From: Yersinia frederiksenii ATCC 33641 | GTDB taxonomy: Bacteria; Pseudomonadota; Gammaproteobacteria; Enterobacterales; Enterobacteriaceae | Assembly: GCF_000754805.1 (NCBI RefSeq) | Contig: NZ_KN150731.1 | Coordinates: 558,001-622,000, forward strand | Length of the DNA: 64,000 nt | Direction of reading: 5' to 3' | Part shown: piece by piece, positions 18,282 through 27,055 of the stretch | How positions within the stretch are numbered: position 1 is the first letter of the stretch | Layout of the letters: each line of letters opens with the position of its first letter | Position numbers and translations under genes: made by a program | Notes under the pieces: generated by a model | What the model saw: the letters and a program-made list of their open reading frames with translations, nothing else | Databases searched by the model: none | Told to the model about the DNA's origin: nothing

Positions 18282-18980
18282 CTAGCGGCCAGGCAGTTTT
18301 TTCCACGTCACTTCATTGCGCAGATACACCGGCTCGGCATTTTCGACACTGACAACCAGCCCATTGCCCCATGATGATAAAGCCAATGGCAGCATATCTT
18401 CGGCGTGCGGCAAGGTAATTTCCCCGTCAGCCAGCACCACATTGCTGCCATTAATCATATCTGGATAAGTCTGCCAGCCAGTACCCACGGTGGCCCAATG
18501 ACCACTCAGTGATTGAGCTCGCAGCAGTGTTTGTGCGGGGGTCATTACCGCCTCGGTTCCCTCACCAAACCAATGCTCTTGTGCATCGCGCTCAAACTCG
18601 CCCCAATAGACTTCCCCCATCCGCGCATCAATTGCCGCCAAGACTCGAGATGCCCCAGTCAGGCGAAATGCACCCTGAGCCATAGTTTGCAAGGTAGAAA
18701 CACCGATCATCGGCAAATCCGCACCCAGTGCCAGCCCCTGACCAATACCAATACCAATGCGCACACCGGTAAAACTCCCCGGACCACGGCCAAAAGCCAA
18801 GGCATCAAGTTGTTGCAGTGTCAGGCCCGACTCAGCCAAAACTTGCTGCACCATCGGTAAGATTCGTTGGGTGTGTTCCCGTGGGCACAGTTCAAACAAA
18901 GCTTGAACTTCGCCGTTATTCCAGAGTGCGACAGAACAAGCTTCTGTTGCGGTATCGATCGCTAAAATTCGCGTGGACAT
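18282..18980 (-). CDS. tsaB: tRNA threonylcarbamoyladenosine biosynthesis protein TsaB
   Basis: Component of the TsaBDE complex that makes t6A37 in ANN-decoding tRNAs; TsaB is an ASKHA-fold scaffold for TsaD. The frame is open upstream to 19142, but [20 protein letters not shown] at 18980 is the conserved N-terminus and gives 232 residues (E. coli 231). [21 protein letters not shown] near residues 65-85 is the family hallmark. It lies between yoaA (73 nt gap) and yeaY, all leftward. Confidence 0.97.
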   Translation of the reverse strand: MSTRILAIDTATEACSVALWNNGEVQALFELCPREHTQRILPMVQQVLAESGLTLQQLDALAFGRGPGSFTGVRIGIGIGQGLALGADLPMIGVSTLQTMAQGAFRLTGASRVLAAIDARMGEVYWGEFERDAQEHWFGEGTEAVMTPAQTLLRAQSLSGHWATVGTGWQTYPDMINGSNVVLADGEITLPHAEDMLPLALSSWGNGLVVSVENAEPVYLRNEVTWKKLPGR

Positions 18981-19053
18981 GCCAACCTCGGCAGGAAAAG
19001 AGTATGAATTCAAACAGGGCGCGCATGATAGCACACCCCTCCTCACTTTTCCC

Positions 19054-20958
19054 TCAATCGCGCTGCTTGAGAAAAGCGATGGCTTTCGCCAGATCCCGGG
19101 TGCGGGGTGCTGGCGGCAGGCTATTGAGGAACATTGCGCCATAAGGGCGCATCACTAACCGGTTATCACAGATGACCAGCACACCGCGATCGTCAATATC
19201 ACGAATCAGACGACCCACCCCTTGCTTCAGGGTAATGACGGCATCAGGTAATTGCACATCATTGAAAGGATCCCCACCACGCAACCGGCAATCTTCAATG
19301 CGTGCTTTTAGCAAAGGATCGTCAGGAGAAGTGAATGGCAGTTTGTCGATAATCACGCATGAAAGTGCGTCACCGCGCACATCCACGCCTTCCCAGAAAC
19401 TGCTGGTAGCCACTAATAGTGCATTGCCCGCCGCCACAAACTGCGACAATAGCTGCCCTTTACTGGTTTCACCTTGAACTAATACCGGCAACGTCATACT
19501 GGCGCGGAATTCTTCTGCCAGGCCACGCATCATCTGGTGCGAGGTACAGAGGAAAAAACAGCGCCCTTGGTTCGCATCAATTAGTGGCTTTAGCATGGCG
19601 GCTAGTTTGCGCGCCGCACCCGGTTCATTCGCAGAGGGCAAATTACGTGGCACACACAACAATGCCTGATTGGCGTAGTCAAACGGACTGGGCAGCAGTA
19701 ATGTTTTGGCGTTGGTCAGCCCCAGCCGCGCGGTAAAATGCGATAATTGGTCATTAACAGATAGCGTAGCTGACGTGAAGATCCAGGTTCCCGGTTTTTC
19801 TTCAATTAATTCACGGAAACGGTCAGATACTGAAAGTGGTGTGAGTGCCAATACAAAATGGCGCGAGTTACATTCATACCAATAGCTATAACCCGGAGTA
19901 TTAACATCCTTTAAGCGTTTGAGGCGGTTACGATACACCGTCGCCCGCTCAAAAGCTGCATCGAGCATCGCCGAGCGCCCCAGTGACAGCTTCATCACGT
20001 CGTAGCAAAGCTCCAGTGCATCATCGAGCAACAATAATGCCCGCTGGATTGCCGGTTGCTCCATGACATCGCGCAAATTACCGCGATAGCCTGGGTCACC
20101 CAGTACTAAACGAAAATCTTGAGTGCTTTGTGTCAGCCGATCGGCACTCTTTTGCAATTGTGCAGCATCACGAACTTCAGTGCGATAAGCAATAATGATG
20201 TCTTTCGCCAGATCCATCAGTTGTCTGCTGGTCAGTTGTTGGCCGAAGTATTGGCTGGCAATATCGGGGATCTGATGGGCTTCATCGAAAATCATCACAT
20301 CGGCGGTGGGGATTAATTCAGCAAACCCGCTCTCTTTCACCACCATATCAGCCAAAAACAGATGATGGTTAACCACCACTACATCAGCATCCATTGCCTT
20401 ACGGCGCGCTTTCACCACAAAACAATCTTTATACAGTGGGCAATCACTACCCAGACAATTATCATTGGTGCTGGTCACCAACGGCCAGACAAAGCTATCT
20501 TCTGCCACCTGACCACAGGTGCTGATATCACCATCAACGGTTTCAGCTGACCAACCACGCAGGCGCACCAAATCAACCAACGTCTCACTGGCCAACTCCC
20601 CCCCCGCCAGTGATTGCTGTTCAAGCCGCTCCAAACAGAGGTAATTCGAACGCCCTTTGAGTAAGGCCAGCTTCCCTTTGTATTTTAAGGCGGTGGCAAC
20701 TGTGGGCAGATCACGGGAATAGAGTTGGTCCTGTAATGCCTTGGAGCCAGTCGAGATAATCACTTTGCAGTCGGCCCGTAAAGCGGGTGCCAAATAGGCA
20801 AATGTTTTACCGGTCCCGGTGCCAGCCTCAACCACCAATTGCTGTTTGGCATCAATAGATTCACTGATGGCCGCAGCCATCTGACGCTGGGATTCGCGGG
20901 GGTTAAAACCTGTAATGGCCTGCGCTAGGGCGCCGTCTGTTGCAAAATCGTCTGTCAC
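19054..20958 (-). CDS. yoaA: DinG/XPD-type DNA helicase YoaA
   Basis: A 634-residue superfamily 2 iron-sulfur helicase. In E. coli YoaA works with the HolC (chi) clamp-loader subunit in repair of stalled forks. Walker [10 protein letters not shown] lies near residue 45 and the DEAH box in [11 protein letters not shown] near residue 225. Four Cys for the 4Fe-4S cluster are visible: [13 protein letters not shown] and YKDC (about residues 105-180). The C-terminal motif [20 protein letters not shown] is motif VI. Divergent from yoaB, followed by tsaB, as in E. coli. Confidence 0.96.
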   Translation of the reverse strand: MTDDFATDGALAQAITGFNPRESQRQMAAAISESIDAKQQLVVEAGTGTGKTFAYLAPALRADCKVIISTGSKALQDQLYSRDLPTVATALKYKGKLALLKGRSNYLCLERLEQQSLAGGELASETLVDLVRLRGWSAETVDGDISTCGQVAEDSFVWPLVTSTNDNCLGSDCPLYKDCFVVKARRKAMDADVVVVNHHLFLADMVVKESGFAELIPTADVMIFDEAHQIPDIASQYFGQQLTSRQLMDLAKDIIIAYRTEVRDAAQLQKSADRLTQSTQDFRLVLGDPGYRGNLRDVMEQPAIQRALLLLDDALELCYDVMKLSLGRSAMLDAAFERATVYRNRLKRLKDVNTPGYSYWYECNSRHFVLALTPLSVSDRFRELIEEKPGTWIFTSATLSVNDQLSHFTARLGLTNAKTLLLPSPFDYANQALLCVPRNLPSANEPGAARKLAAMLKPLIDANQGRCFFLCTSHQMMRGLAEEFRASMTLPVLVQGETSKGQLLSQFVAAGNALLVATSSFWEGVDVRGDALSCVIIDKLPFTSPDDPLLKARIEDCRLRGGDPFNDVQLPDAVITLKQGVGRLIRDIDDRGVLVICDNRLVMRPYGAMFLNSLPPAPRTRDLAKAIAFLKQRD

Positions 20959-21086
20959 GCTTTCTCTTCCGGATGAAATCAGCAGTGATTATGCCAAGCC
21001 TCGCGCCTCGCGACCACACATTCTCGCCGCAAGCTATGTTACTCTAACGGCGAAACTGACATTGACATTCACACAAGGGAGTGAAA

Positions 21087-21431
21087 ATGAGTATTGAGCG
21101 AATTAATCCAGAAAAACGATGGTCCGATGCAGTGGTATTCAACAACACTATTTATTATACCAGCGTACCGGAAAATCTGGATGCAGACGCCACGGCCCAG
21201 ACCGCAAATACATTGGCGGCGATTGATATGATGTTGAATCAGCTCGGTTCTGATAAAAGCCGGATTTTGGATGCCACGATATTTCTGGCCGATAAAGCAG
21301 ATTTCGCTGCAATGAATGCTGCCTGGGATGCCTGGGTGGTCGAAGGTAATGCCCCTGTGCGCTGCACTGTCGAGGCCAAGTTGATGAATCCAAAATATAA
21401 AGTTGAAATCAAAATCATTGCGGCGCTGTAG
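21087..21431 (+). CDS. yoaB: RidA family protein YoaB
   Basis: A 114-residue member of the RidA/YjgF family (PF01042), trimeric enamine/imine deaminases or relatives. ILDATIFLADKADFAAMNAAWD and RCTVEAKLMNPKYKVEI are typical; the Arg of the latter is the carboxylate-binding residue of RidA proteins. The frame also has a GTG at 21081, but the ATG at 21087 stands 6 nt after AAGGGA and matches E. coli YoaB. Divergent from yoaA. Substrate unknown. A strong hairpin terminator follows. Confidence 0.95.
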   Translation: MSIERINPEKRWSDAVVFNNTIYYTSVPENLDADATAQTANTLAAIDMMLNQLGSDKSRILDATIFLADKADFAAMNAAWDAWVVEGNAPVRCTVEAKLMNPKYKVEIKIIAAL

Positions 21432-21466
21432 TTATAAGATAGAAAGTTATTCACCGCCCCTAATGA

Positions 21467-21492
21467 TAAGGGTAGCCACTTGGCTACCCTTA
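21467..21492 (+). terminator. terminator after yoaB
   Basis: TAAGGGTAGCCA and TGGCTACCCTTA form a perfect 12-bp stem with a 2-nt spacer; the T tract is weak. Confidence 0.7.
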
Positions 21493-21555
21493 AATTGATG
21501 TACTCGATACTGTTTATACCCGAAGTTGCTGGTTTTACACCAAAAACTAACAGAA

Positions 21556-21885
21556 TCAGGACAGTTTGATCATCACCATGCCCGCCAGTAGCAAAATCAG
21601 GCCAATCCAGCCTTTATAGTTCAGCCGTTGGTTGAATAAAATCCAACCGGCAGCCACCGTCGCGGCAATACCAAACCCACCCCATAGTGCATAAGCCACT
21701 GATAATTCAATGCCTTTAACTGCCTGAGCCAAAGCGCTAAATGCCGCTAAAACTGACAGTAACGACAAGATACCCAACCATACACGGCGAAAACCATCTG
21801 ACATTTTCAGCAAGATATTGGCAATGATCTCTAGAATGACGGCCAAAATCAGAAAAGCAATGTGATATAACTCAAGCTGTTGCAT
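21556..21885 (-). CDS. mdtI: spermidine export protein MdtI (SMR family)
   Basis: Small multidrug resistance-type inner-membrane subunit that with MdtJ exports spermidine and confers resistance to excess polyamine. It is 109 residues with four membrane helices; the conserved Glu in helix 1 is in [14 protein letters not shown], and [12 protein letters not shown] is the helix 3 motif. The GTG at 21894 is possible, but the ATG at 21885 with AGGTGAG upstream gives the E. coli-like start. The start overlaps the end of mdtJ by 14 nt, indicating coupled translation. Confidence 0.95.
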   Translation of the reverse strand: MQQLELYHIAFLILAVILEIIANILLKMSDGFRRVWLGILSLLSVLAAFSALAQAVKGIELSVAYALWGGFGIAATVAAGWILFNQRLNYKGWIGLILLLAGMVMIKLS

Positions 21886-22255
21886 GATGCTCACCTGACT
21901 TGGTACTTATCTTGCTACTACCCGGTTTCTTTGGCTTACGGGTACCCGATTTCACTAACATGATGCCGCCGACCAAGGTGACTAAACCGGCTATTTTCAG
22001 TGGTGATAAACTTTCGTCAAACCACAGTACACTGAAGACGGTAATAATCAGGATGCCAATTCCTTCCCACAATGCATACGCCACCCCTAAAGCCACTTTT
22101 TTAACGGCCAGAGCCAGCAGAATGTAAGAACCGGTTATCATAAAATACATCACGATATGCCCGGTCATGTCCCCACTGACACTCGCGTATTTCATTGATA
22201 AGGTGCCGATAATTTCAGCAACGATAGCTAAGCCTAAAAATATCCAATAAATCAT
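21872..22255 (-). CDS. mdtJ: spermidine export protein MdtJ (SMR family)
   Basis: Partner of MdtI in the heteromeric SMR spermidine exporter. It is 127 residues with four membrane helices; helix 1 carries the essential Glu in [16 protein letters not shown], and [25 protein letters not shown] is interrupted only by short turns. The frame runs far upstream, but [10 protein letters not shown] at 22255 with AGGAG 9 nt before it is the family start. An ERIC element begins only 21 bp upstream of the ATG, so it would lie in the mRNA leader if the promoter is beyond it. Confidence 0.95.
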   Translation of the reverse strand: MIYWIFLGLAIVAEIIGTLSMKYASVSGDMTGHIVMYFMITGSYILLALAVKKVALGVAYALWEGIGILIITVFSVLWFDESLSPLKIAGLVTLVGGIMLVKSGTRKPKKPGSSKISTKSGEHHATA

Positions 22256-22275
22256 AATTCTTCTCCTAACATCCC

Positions 22276-22400
22276 TATACCCTATGGCTTTTAAGGTGTA
22301 GGAAGGCGGCAAGCGAGTGAATCCCGATGAGCTTACACAAGTAAGTAATTCGGATGAACAACCGTAGCCAACACACCTACAATTTAAAAGATGACGGGTA
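22276..22400 (+). repeat. ERIC element (copy A, full length)
   Basis: A 125-bp ERIC repeat. Recognisable parts are TATACCC at the left end, GTGAATCCCGATGAGCTTAC and AAGTAAGTAATTCGGATGAA in the core, and GATGACGGGTA at the right end. It lies immediately upstream of the mdtJ start codon, in antisense orientation to mdtJ as written. Confidence 0.85.
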
Positions 22401-22447
22401 GAACGCACGCTAAGGTCTATTTGTTACGGTTTCCAATTCACTTGATA

Positions 22448-22570
22448 TATACCCACAGACTTTGCGTTGCAGGTAGGCAGCAAGCGAACTCATCCCGATG
22501 AGCGAACGATGGTAAGTCATTCGGGTGAGTGAACGTAGCGAAAACCCCTGAAATATCAAATATGAAGGGC
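22448..22570 (+). repeat. ERIC element (copy B, diverged)
   Basis: A 123-bp ERIC relative in the same orientation as copy A, 48 bp further on. Shared core: CATCCCGATGAGC, GGTAAGTCATTCGGGTGAGT and GAACGTAGC; the right end AAATATGAAGGG is diverged. Confidence 0.8.
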
Positions 22571-22944
22571 GTGCGCAGACCGTAAGAAATAGAAACTCAC
22601 TTGGCGTATAAACTTTACTGAAGACGGAAGAAGAAAGACGCTATAGCTCGCTGCACCAGTGATGCTCACTGGCCAGAATGGCTGACAGGAAGAGTTGGCA
22701 TGTAGAGTGTTTGAAAGTAATTCCATTAATTTTGATCATAATATATCTCTTTTTTTTAGCCACACCCGCTTTAGCCACATACTTGTTTGCCAAATCTAGT
22801 GTGATTCGCCTAAAACCCTCATCAAATTGGAATAATTAACTGCTGTATTTTTACCACAGTCAATTTTATAAAGCAAACCCTCTATTTGATAAATAGTTTA
22901 AAAAAAGAGTTTAAAAAATAATAAGTTAGTAAATATGAAAAAAC

Positions 22945-22969
22945 AAAACCTCTGCATTGCAGAGGTTTT
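22945..22969 (-). terminator. terminator after eda
   Basis: AAAACCTCTGCA and TGCAGAGGTTTT are complementary, followed on the minus strand by GTTTTTTC. Confidence 0.85.
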
Positions 22970-23021
22970 CTATTTGGCATGAATCTGCGCTTCTCTCATC
23001 AGTTCAGAGAGTTAGAGCAAT

Positions 23022-23663
23022 TTATGCTGTGGCGCCCGCGACCGCTTGTTTCGCTAATTCAGTAATGCGAGCGTAGTCACCTTTTTCCAGCGCGTCAGCA
23101 GGCACCAACCATGAGCCGCCAATGCACAACACGCTTTTCAGCGCCAGATAATCGCGGTAGTTGTTCGGGGTAATCCCCCCGGTTGGGCAGAAGCGCACTT
23201 GCGAGAATGGGCCGCCAATAGCTTGTAATGCTTTAACCCCGCCGTTAGCTTCAGCCGGGAAGAATTTAAACTCACGCAGGCCATAGCTCATGCCAAGCAT
23301 CAGTTCTGAAACTGTGCTGATCCCAGGGATCAATGGAATAGAACCTGCTGTCGCTGCTTTAAGAAGCTCATCAGTTAACCCTGGGCTAATAGCGAATTGC
23401 GCGCCAGCCTCAACAACTTCGGCCAACTGCTGTGGATTAAGCACAGTTCCTGCACCAATAATGGCTTCTGGGACTTCTTTGGCAATGGCACGGATAGCCT
23501 CAACAGCACAAGGGGTACGTAACGTCACTTCCAGCACCCGAACACCACCAGCCACTAAGGCTTTTGCCAGCGGTACCGCTTGCTCGAGTTTATTAATCAC
23601 AATCACCGGGACAACTGGGCCTGCAGTCAAAACCTGTTCTGCGCTCGTTTTCCAGCTTTTCAT
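23022..23663 (-). CDS. eda: KHG/KDPG aldolase Eda
   Basis: Class I aldolase splitting 2-keto-3-deoxy-6-phosphogluconate into pyruvate and glyceraldehyde 3-phosphate; it also acts on 4-hydroxy-2-oxoglutarate. Its 213 residues equal E. coli. The Schiff-base Lys is in [14 protein letters not shown] (about residue 133), the general-base Glu in [10 protein letters not shown] (about 45), and the phosphate-binding loop is [11 protein letters not shown] (about 160). GGAG precedes the ATG. In E. coli edd lies between zwf and eda; here a 242-bp gap without edd separates them. Confidence 0.98.
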   Translation of the reverse strand: MKSWKTSAEQVLTAGPVVPVIVINKLEQAVPLAKALVAGGVRVLEVTLRTPCAVEAIRAIAKEVPEAIIGAGTVLNPQQLAEVVEAGAQFAISPGLTDELLKAATAGSIPLIPGISTVSELMLGMSYGLREFKFFPAEANGGVKALQAIGGPFSQVRFCPTGGITPNNYRDYLALKSVLCIGGSWLVPADALEKGDYARITELAKQAVAGATA

Positions 23664-23905
23664 CAGTTGTTATCTCCACTTATGCCGATTGGCATGTACT
23701 CACCCGAAGGTGTCAGTTGAAATATGGCTGGCGGAATACTCAGCTTTCCACCAGCCATAAAGGATCATGATGCGAGCTTGCTAACAGCTCTTTATTATTT
23801 ACCGGCTTCCTGCCTCTAGCTGCCCGCCGATTTCCCTGACGGAAGTACGCCGCCAAAATATTATCTGGCAGCGCGTGCAACAATTAATCTTCGCAGATGA
23901 GCACG
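23664..23905. other. zwf-eda intergenic region, no edd
   Basis: A 242-bp spacer. ATGCC-GATT-GGCAT (23682-23695) is a small palindrome 19 bp upstream of the eda start. TATGGCTGG and CCAGCCATA (23723-23759) form a longer hairpin. No open frame resembling 6-phosphogluconate dehydratase is present. Confidence 0.6.
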
Positions 23906-25390
23906 TTACTCGAACTCATTCCATGAACGGCCATCACGGGTGATCATGGCAACAGAGGCAACTGGCCCCCATGTCCCTGATTGATAAGGTTTTGGTGCCT
24001 CATTATCAGCAGCCCATGCATCCATAATGGAATCAACCCATTTCCAGGCTTCTTCAACCTCATCACGGCGCACAAACAGCGCCTGAATGCCACGCATGGT
24101 CTCCAGTAACAGACGTTCGTAGGCATCAGCAATATGTTGCTCGTTAAAGGTTTTAGAGAAACTGAGGTCAAGCTTGGTCGTTTGCAGGCGGTGCTTGTGC
24201 TCCAGACCAGGGACTTTATTCAGCACTTCAATTTCAATACCTTCATCGGGTTGCAGACGAATGGTCAGCTTGTTTTGCGGCAATTGCTGATAGGATTCGC
24301 GGAACAAGTTCAGTGCAGGGTTTTTAAAGTACACCACTACTTCAGAGCATTTACTCGGCAAGCGTTTACCGGTTCTTAGATAGAACGGCACCCCCGCCCA
24401 ACGCCAGTCATCAATATCCACACGGATAGAAACGAAGGTTTCGGTATTACTGCTCTTGTTCGCCCCTTCCTCTTCCAGATAGCCTGGGACTTTATGACCC
24501 TGAACAAATCCAGCCGTGTACTGACCACGCACCGTGGTTTCTCGCACATTGGTGTGATCGATACGACGCAGCGAGCGCAGCACTTTCACTTTCTCATCAC
24601 GGATACGGTCGGTACTCAAGTCTGCCGGTGGCGACATCGCAATCATGGTCAAGATTTGCAGCAAGTGGTTTTGGATCATGTCGCGCATTTGGCCGGCTTG
24701 ATCAAAATAGCCCCACCGCCCTTCAATACCCACTTCTTCAGCCACAGTGATTTGCACGTGATCAATGGTGCGATTATCCCAGTTGGAGGCAAACAGTGAG
24801 TTAGCGAACCGCAATGCCAACAGGTTCAGTACCGTCTCTTTACCTAAGTAGTGGTCGATACGGTAAACCTGACACTCATTGAAATATTCCGCGACTTGAT
24901 CGTTGATAACCCGCGAAGAGGCCAAATCTTTCCCCAGCGGTTTTTCCATCACCACCCGGCTTGGCTCTTTATTCAGCCCTGCCTCACCCAATCCTTTGCA
25001 AATAGCGCCAAAGGTATTCGGTGGCATGGCGAAGTAGTTAATGGTGGTGCGATTTTTTTGATCCAGCATTTTGCCCAACTTGGCAAAATGTTTGCTGTCG
25101 TTTACGTCCAGATTACAAAAGTCGAGACGAGAACTGAGCTTTTGCCACAATTCATCATCCAGCTTCTCTTTCATAAAGGTATCGAGGGCTTCCTTTACCA
25201 CGGCTGTGTACGCGTCTTTATCCCAGTCGGCACGGCCTACGCCGATGATCCGAGTTTCAGGGTGGATGTGACCCGCTTTCTCTAATTGGTAAAGGGAAGG
25301 CAGCAGTTTACGGCGAGCCAAGTCTCCCTTAGCGCCGAAAATCACCAGATCACACGCCTGGGCTGCCTGGGCTGTATTAGTTACCGCCAT
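23906..25390 (-). CDS. zwf: glucose-6-phosphate 1-dehydrogenase
   Basis: Oxidises glucose 6-phosphate to 6-phosphogluconolactone with NADP+, the entry to the oxidative pentose phosphate pathway. It is 494 residues. The N-terminal NADP fold has FGAKGDLARRKLLPSLYQL (residues 19-37), and the active-site block is YRIDHYLGKETV (about residues 177-188) with substrate-binding His and Lys. GAGGAG lies 7 nt before the ATG. It is divergent from hexR, whose product is a known regulator of zwf and eda; a HexR-like box lies 26-40 bp upstream of the start. Confidence 0.98.
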   Translation of the reverse strand: MAVTNTAQAAQACDLVIFGAKGDLARRKLLPSLYQLEKAGHIHPETRIIGVGRADWDKDAYTAVVKEALDTFMKEKLDDELWQKLSSRLDFCNLDVNDSKHFAKLGKMLDQKNRTTINYFAMPPNTFGAICKGLGEAGLNKEPSRVVMEKPLGKDLASSRVINDQVAEYFNECQVYRIDHYLGKETVLNLLALRFANSLFASNWDNRTIDHVQITVAEEVGIEGRWGYFDQAGQMRDMIQNHLLQILTMIAMSPPADLSTDRIRDEKVKVLRSLRRIDHTNVRETTVRGQYTAGFVQGHKVPGYLEEEGANKSSNTETFVSIRVDIDDWRWAGVPFYLRTGKRLPSKCSEVVVYFKNPALNLFRESYQQLPQNKLTIRLQPDEGIEIEVLNKVPGLEHKHRLQTTKLDLSFSKTFNEQHIADAYERLLLETMRGIQALFVRRDEVEEAWKWVDSIMDAWAADNEAPKPYQSGTWGPVASVAMITRDGRSWNEFE

Positions 25391-25415
25391 GTTATTCTCC
25401 TCGTTGCAGGATATT

Positions 25416-25430
25416 TGTAATTTTCTTACA
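25416..25430. promoter_or_regulatory. candidate HexR box before zwf
   Basis: TGTAATTTTCTTACA matches the HexR palindrome TGTAATTAAATTACA at 12 of 15 bases, with both five-base arms perfect. It overlaps the expected zwf promoter. Confidence 0.65.
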
Positions 25431-25549
25431 TTACTAATGTACTCTCTTTGACTATAGCCAGTAAACCCAGATAAAAGTGGACCAAAAAAGGTTAAATAAC
25501 ACTCAATAGAACCGCAGACCGCGTCAAATCAGGCCGCGTAACTTTAAAA

Positions 25550-25564
25550 TGTAATTTTATGACG
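25550..25564. promoter_or_regulatory. weaker HexR-like sequence in the zwf/hexR gap
   Basis: TGTAATTTTATGACG keeps the left arm and 11 of 15 consensus bases. Possible second or autoregulatory site; low certainty. Confidence 0.3.
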
Positions 25565-25742
25565 TTTTTGACAACTATTTACCATTATGAAAATTAGACA
25601 CAGGTCATATTCTGGTGAAAAAGTGTGACTTACCACCAGATGCCACTGCCAACGGGTCCCAGCACGTAGTATATTTTCATTAAACCGGCATAGATTTCTC
25701 CTTTAAATGAAATCGGTAAAACCCATGGGTGACTCTCGTTAT

Positions 25743-26612
25743 ATGAATACGCTGGAAAATATCCAAAATAATCTGGACCTCCTGAGCAAATCGGAAAGGA
25801 AAGTCGCCGAGGTGATCCTTGCTTCCCCACAAACTGCCATCCACTCAAGTATCGCCACACTCGCCAAAATGGCGAACGTCAGCGAACCCACGGTCAACCG
25901 TTTTTGCCGTCGATTAGACACCAAAGGTTTTCCTGATTTTAAACTTCATTTGGCACAAAGTCTGGCTAATGGCACACCTTATGTGAATCGAAATGTCGAA
26001 GAGGATGATAGTGTATCCGCTTACACTGGAAAAATTTTCGAATCGACCATGGCTAGCCTGGATATGGCGAAAAACAATTTAGATATTGCTGCGATTAATC
26101 GGGCGGTAGATTTATTGACCCAAGCGAAGAAGATTTCATTCTTCGGCCTTGGTGCATCGGCTGCCGTGGCTCATGATGCGATGAATAAATTCTTCCGCTT
26201 CAATATCCCAGTTATTTATTTTGATGACATTGTTATGCAACGTATGAGTTGTATGAATTCCAGTGAAGGTGATGTGGTGGTATTGATATCTCATACTGGG
26301 CGGACAAAAAGCCTGGTAGAACTGGCCCATTTAGCCCGTGAAAACGATGCCACTGTCATCGCGATTACCTCACGTGACACCCCGCTGGCGAACGAAGCAA
26401 CATTGCCTCTGCTGCTGGATGTGCCAGAAGATACCGATGTCTATATGCCGATGGTGTCGCGCATTGCCCAACTGACATTAATTGATGTATTAGCCACCGG
26501 CTTTACACTACGCCGAGGGGCAAAATTCAGGGACAACTTGAAACGGGTCAAAGACGCCTTGAAAGAATCTCGCTTTGATAAAGGTTCACCCCGGGTCAAT
26601 AATGGCGAATAA
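25743..26612 (+). CDS. hexR: HexR, RpiR-family regulator of central carbon metabolism
   Basis: A 289-residue transcription factor. The N-terminal HTH_6 domain (about residues 1-77) includes VSEPTVNRFCRRLDTKGFPDFK. The C-terminal SIS sugar-phosphate domain (about 120-270) has FFGLGASAAVAHDAMNKFFR and LISHTGRTKSLVELA. In proteobacteria HexR senses KDPG and controls zwf, eda, pykA and related genes. The frame starts at 25707, but the ATG at 25743 gives the E. coli-length protein (MNTLENIQ). Divergent from zwf and followed by pykA, both likely targets. Confidence 0.96.
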   Translation: MNTLENIQNNLDLLSKSERKVAEVILASPQTAIHSSIATLAKMANVSEPTVNRFCRRLDTKGFPDFKLHLAQSLANGTPYVNRNVEEDDSVSAYTGKIFESTMASLDMAKNNLDIAAINRAVDLLTQAKKISFFGLGASAAVAHDAMNKFFRFNIPVIYFDDIVMQRMSCMNSSEGDVVVLISHTGRTKSLVELAHLARENDATVIAITSRDTPLANEATLPLLLDVPEDTDVYMPMVSRIAQLTLIDVLATGFTLRRGAKFRDNLKRVKDALKESRFDKGSPRVNNGE

Positions 26613-26826
26613 TGTGAAAGCATGAATTGTATCAAAAAGTAAATGACATCTGCGGCAGAAGTCGCTTTGTTTTGTGTTAGCGCATCTTCTGCGATGAAAG
26701 ATTGACGTATTATTGAAAAGTAATGCTCTTGATGGCTCAAATATTTATTGAGCAAATAAGTGGTAAATAGCTCGCTTTTGTAATGTTGTCATTGATGTAG
26801 AGACGATCTCCAGGAGGAGGCATCTT

Positions 26827-26883
26827 ATGCATCAATCGTTTTACATCCGCAAGCGGATAACAGGTAAGACACTATGCTTTTGA
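26827..26883 (+). CDS. possible 18-residue leader peptide before pykA
   Basis: ATG at 26827 opens an 18-codon frame (MHQSFYIRKRITGKTLCF) ending TGA at 26881-26883. It is preceded by AGGAGGAGG ending 6 nt before the ATG, among the strongest Shine-Dalgarno sequences in the window. The peptide is basic (three Lys or Arg in the centre). A perfect 6-bp hairpin lies within the coding stretch. It lies 172 nt upstream of pykA on the same strand, so it may be a translated leader or a free small protein. I know no homologue; it could still be chance. Confidence 0.4.
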   Translation: MHQSFYIRKRITGKTLCF

Positions 26884-26973
26884 TAATGTCATGTTTTTGA
26901 TAAGACTGTGTTTGCGACAAGATTATGTTTTATTTGCTAACTCTATTTTTCGTCAACATGTCGCCGTAAAATT

Positions 26974-26988
26974 TGTAGCTTAGTTACA
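26974..26988. promoter_or_regulatory. candidate HexR box before pykA
   Basis: TGTAGCTTAGTTACA has the HexR arms TGTA and TTACA with correct spacing (11 of 15 consensus bases). It lies 68-82 bp upstream of the pykA start. Confidence 0.5.
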
Positions 26989-27055
26989 TTTTACTATCGG
27001 ATTCATTATCCGCTGTTTTAACAACACCATGCTTCATCAGTCAACGGAGTAAGAG

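Larger units (their letters stand above)
22256..23021. other. mdtJ-eda intergenic region with two ERIC elements
   Basis: A 766-bp gap between two leftward genes. It contains two ERIC repeats in tandem (22276-22400 and 22448-22570), an AT-rich stretch without recognisable gene (22571-22940), and the eda terminator (22945-22969). Confidence 0.6.
25391..25742. other. zwf/hexR divergent control region
   Basis: A 352-bp region between divergent genes. It holds two HexR-like sequences (25416-25430 and 25550-25564). No ORF or RNA gene is supported. Confidence 0.6.
26613..27055. other. hexR-pykA intergenic region
   Basis: A 443-bp leader region before pykA. It contains a short ORF with a very strong ribosome site (26827-26883), a perfect ATCCGC/GCGGAT hairpin inside it (26845-26858), and a HexR-like box (26974-26988). 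No terminator is evident after hexR. Confidence 0.55.

Noticed and set aside
22571-22940. Possible small RNA in the AT-rich stretch between the ERIC copies and the eda terminator
   Set aside because: No promoter-terminator pair of its own; the only good terminator belongs to eda.
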